A stretch of 64,000 bases of DNA from NCBI RefSeq assembly GCF_022662375.1, contig NZ_JAKNQL010000011.1, forward strand, positions 1 through 64,000, read 5' to 3'. The notes below the pieces were generated by a model. The model saw only the letters and a list, made by a program, of their open reading frames with translations, did not search any database and had not been told where the DNA came from. Made by a program: the position numbers and the translations under genes. Positions 62,631 to 64,000 of the stretch are shown here, piece by piece; the first letter of the stretch is position 1, and the number at the start of each line of letters is the position of its first letter. The DNA is from Pseudomonas sp. CROZ-RG-20F-R04-15. GTDB taxonomy: Bacteria > Pseudomonadota > Gammaproteobacteria > Pseudomonadales > Pseudomonadaceae.

Positions 62631-63731
62631 ATGAAGGCTGTTTTTCGTTTGGCGGTAGTTGAAGACTTGCCGGCGCTGCTGGCACTGGAAATGCAATGTT
62701 TCACCACGGACCGGCTCACCAGTCGCAGCTTTCAATGGATGATCACCCGCGCTCACGGGCGGCTGCTGGTGGCCGAGTGCGACGGGCAATTGCTGGGTTA
62801 CGCGTTGGTGTTGTTTCATCGCGGCACTTCACTCGCGCGGCTGTATTCCATCGCGATCGCGGTTGAGGAGCGAGGCACCGGTCTCAGCAAACAACTGCTG
62901 CAACGTATCGAGGCGCTGGCGCTGGAGCACGACTGCGCGTACCTGCGCCTGGAGGTGCGTACCAACAACCCTGCCGCGATTGCGCTGTATGAACGCAATG
63001 GCTACCGGCGCTTTGCACTGATTCACGATTACTACGAAGACCACGCCGATGCGCTGCGCCTGGAGAAACGCATTCTTCAGCATCGCGACACGCGCAGCAT
63101 CAAGGTGCCTTACTACCCGCAAACCACCGACTTCACCTGTGGCCAGGCGTGCCTGTTGATGGCCATGGGCGCACTGCAATCGGATCGTTTATTGGAGCGC
63201 CGAGAAGAACTGCAGATCTGGCGTGAAGCGACCACGGTGTTCATGACGTCCGGCCATGGCGGTTGCAGTCCGCAGGGATTGGCGTTGGCGGCGTGGCGTC
63301 GGGGCTTCAAGGTGTGCTTGCAGTTGAGTCTGGCTGGGCCGCTGTTCCTCGACGGTGTGCGTGATGCGCATAAAAAAGACGTCATGCGTTTGGTGCACGA
63401 CGAGTTCACGGCGCAATTGCAGGACACCGATGTCGCGTGCGTGATCGGTGCGGCGCTGGATCTGCCGCGCTTGCTCGCTGCCGGCGGGCAGCCGCTGGTG
63501 TTGATCAGCAGCTATCGGCTGACCCGTTCCAAATCGCCGCATTGGGTGGTGGTGACCGATTGCGACGAAGATTTCGTATACCTGCACGACCCGGATGTCG
63601 ACCACAGCCAGCATCGACAGCCTATGGACTGCCAGCATGTGCCGGTGAGTCATGGCGAGTTCGACAAGATGTGCCGGTTTGGCCGGGGCAAATTGCGTGC
63701 GGCGGTGGTGGTGTATTCCCGCGAAACGTAA
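62631..63731 (+). CDS. GNAT acetyltransferase fused to C39-like cysteine peptidase
   Basis: This 366-residue two-domain protein has a RimI-like GNAT domain (about 1-150: VEERGTGLSKQLL, NPAAIALYERNGYRRF) and a C39-like peptidase (about 157-366). The peptidase has Gln164-x5-Cys170 (PQTTDFTCGQAC), His304 (SPHWVVV) and Asp320 (YLHDPD), so the triad and oxyanion Gln look complete. No signal peptide is seen, so it acts in the cytoplasm. It is divergent from the ATP-grasp gene. A ligase with an acetylase-peptidase suggests building and trimming of a peptide or protein tag. Confidence 0.9.
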   Translation: MKAVFRLAVVEDLPALLALEMQCFTTDRLTSRSFQWMITRAHGRLLVAECDGQLLGYALVLFHRGTSLARLYSIAIAVEERGTGLSKQLLQRIEALALEHDCAYLRLEVRTNNPAAIALYERNGYRRFALIHDYYEDHADALRLEKRILQHRDTRSIKVPYYPQTTDFTCGQACLLMAMGALQSDRLLERREELQIWREATTVFMTSGHGGCSPQGLALAAWRRGFKVCLQLSLAGPLFLDGVRDAHKKDVMRLVHDEFTAQLQDTDVACVIGAALDLPRLLAAGGQPLVLISSYRLTRSKSPHWVVVTDCDEDFVYLHDPDVDHSQHRQPMDCQHVPVSHGEFDKMCRFGRGKLRAAVVVYSRET

Positions 63732-63740
63732 GCGTCCACA

Positions 63741-63828
63741 TGCAGGAGTTGCCGCAGGCTGCGATCTTTTGATTTTGAAAACCAAGATCAAAAGATCGCA
63801 GCCTCGTTGCACTCGACAGCTCCTACAG
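63741..63828. repeat. Inverted repeat of the GTAGGAGCTGCCG family, diverged copy
   Basis: TGCAGGAGTTGCCGCAGGCT continues into GCGATCTTTTGAT, then comes the inverse ending CAGCTCCTACAGG. It matches 48607-48685, but the right arm has an insertion (GTTGCACTCGA). It lies between two convergent genes. Confidence 0.88.
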
Positions 63829-63839
63829 GGGAATAGCCG

Positions 63840-64000
63840 TCAAGGTGCGGGCTTCAGACCGATCTTGTACAGCGAGCCCTTCTCTTCATCCGTCAGCACA
63901 TACAAATAGCCGTCCGGCCCTTGCCGCACATCGCGGATGCGCTGCTTGAGTTCGCCGAGCAAGCGCTCCTCGTGCACCACTTTGTCGCCATCGAACTGCA
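63840..64000 (-). CDS. PQQ-dependent aldose sugar dehydrogenase, C-terminal part (cut by window end)
   Basis: Only the last 52 codons are inside the window. The reverse strand reads QFDGDKVVHEERLLGELKQR and then IRDVRQGPDGYLYVLTDE, ending KIGLKPAP and TGA. LLGELKQRIRDVRQGPDGYLY is the classic C-terminal signature of the YliI/soluble glucose-sorbosone dehydrogenase beta-propeller family. The 5' end lies beyond 64000. Confidence 0.88.
   Translation of the reverse strand, partial: QFDGDKVVHEERLLGELKQRIRDVRQGPDGYLYVLTDEEKGSLYKIGLKPAP

Overview
The window looks like chromosomal DNA of a Pseudomonas of the fluorescens group. The reasons are the high GC coding style, the many REP palindromes of the type GTGGGAGCGAGC..GCTCGCGAA, two further Pseudomonas-type repeat families, and gene sets typical of the group: arnBCADTEF-ugd, hitABC, an isoleucine/branched acyl-CoA cluster, efeUOB and pau-type polyamine genes. 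I see no rRNA, tRNA or CRISPR array.

Region by region. (1) 1-3270 is a decayed, mosaic left end: AT-richer DNA with inverted GCGCAA-N4-TTGCGC repeats, a LexA box, an intact umuD, a frameshifted and truncated umuC whose reading frame runs into the C-terminal fragment of a GH32 sucrose hydrolase (scrB), then a frameshifted LacI regulator (scrR). (2) 3318-7241 is an iron-uptake signalling unit (TonB receptor, FecR, FecI) with a Fur box. (3) 7332-12297 is a polyamine unit: AraC regulator, divergent gamma-glutamylpolyamine synthetase, periplasmic binding protein and FAD oxidase, with a MITE-like repeat inside it and a second copy after it. (4) 12531-14755 holds pqiB-pqiC without pqiA. (5) 14713-20315 holds a ColS-like sensor kinase without a response regulator, divergent from an Ais-like phosphatase, a first arnT and another GT-C glycosyltransferase. 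(6) 20526-24193 is hitABC for ferric iron, followed by a lone tyrosine recombinase. (7) 25518-35919 is the full Ara4N lipid A operon (arnB-C-A-D-T-E-F-ugd plus a GT39 enzyme), so the window encodes two ArnT proteins and four GT-C enzymes. Both arnT loci have a similar tandem TTTCA(C) motif upstream, which may be a shared OmpR-family (ColR/PmrA type) site.

(8) 35956-38698 holds GNAT, MFS and HPP-family genes. (9) 38841-48541 is an acyl-CoA degradation region: a hydrolase/dehydrogenase pair, a repeat-rich gap, and a five-gene operon matching the isoleucine/2-methylbutyryl-CoA cluster of pseudomonads (ligase, SDR, thiolase, dehydrogenase, hydratase), with an AraC regulator beside it. (10) 48829-53045 is a Fur-controlled efeUOB system plus a second M75 protein. 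(11) 53211-59828 holds single genes between REP elements: pssA, tetR, an NTF2-like protein, an sfnG-type monooxygenase, a TSUP permease, nudC and an enoyl-CoA hydratase. (12) 60033-63731 is the least understood and most interesting part: an RLAN-type RimK-like ATP-grasp ligase with a CorA-like membrane protein, divergent from a GNAT acetyltransferase fused to a C39-like cysteine peptidase. This is a candidate peptide-ligation/acetylation/processing system. The window ends in the 3' part of a PQQ-type aldose dehydrogenase gene.
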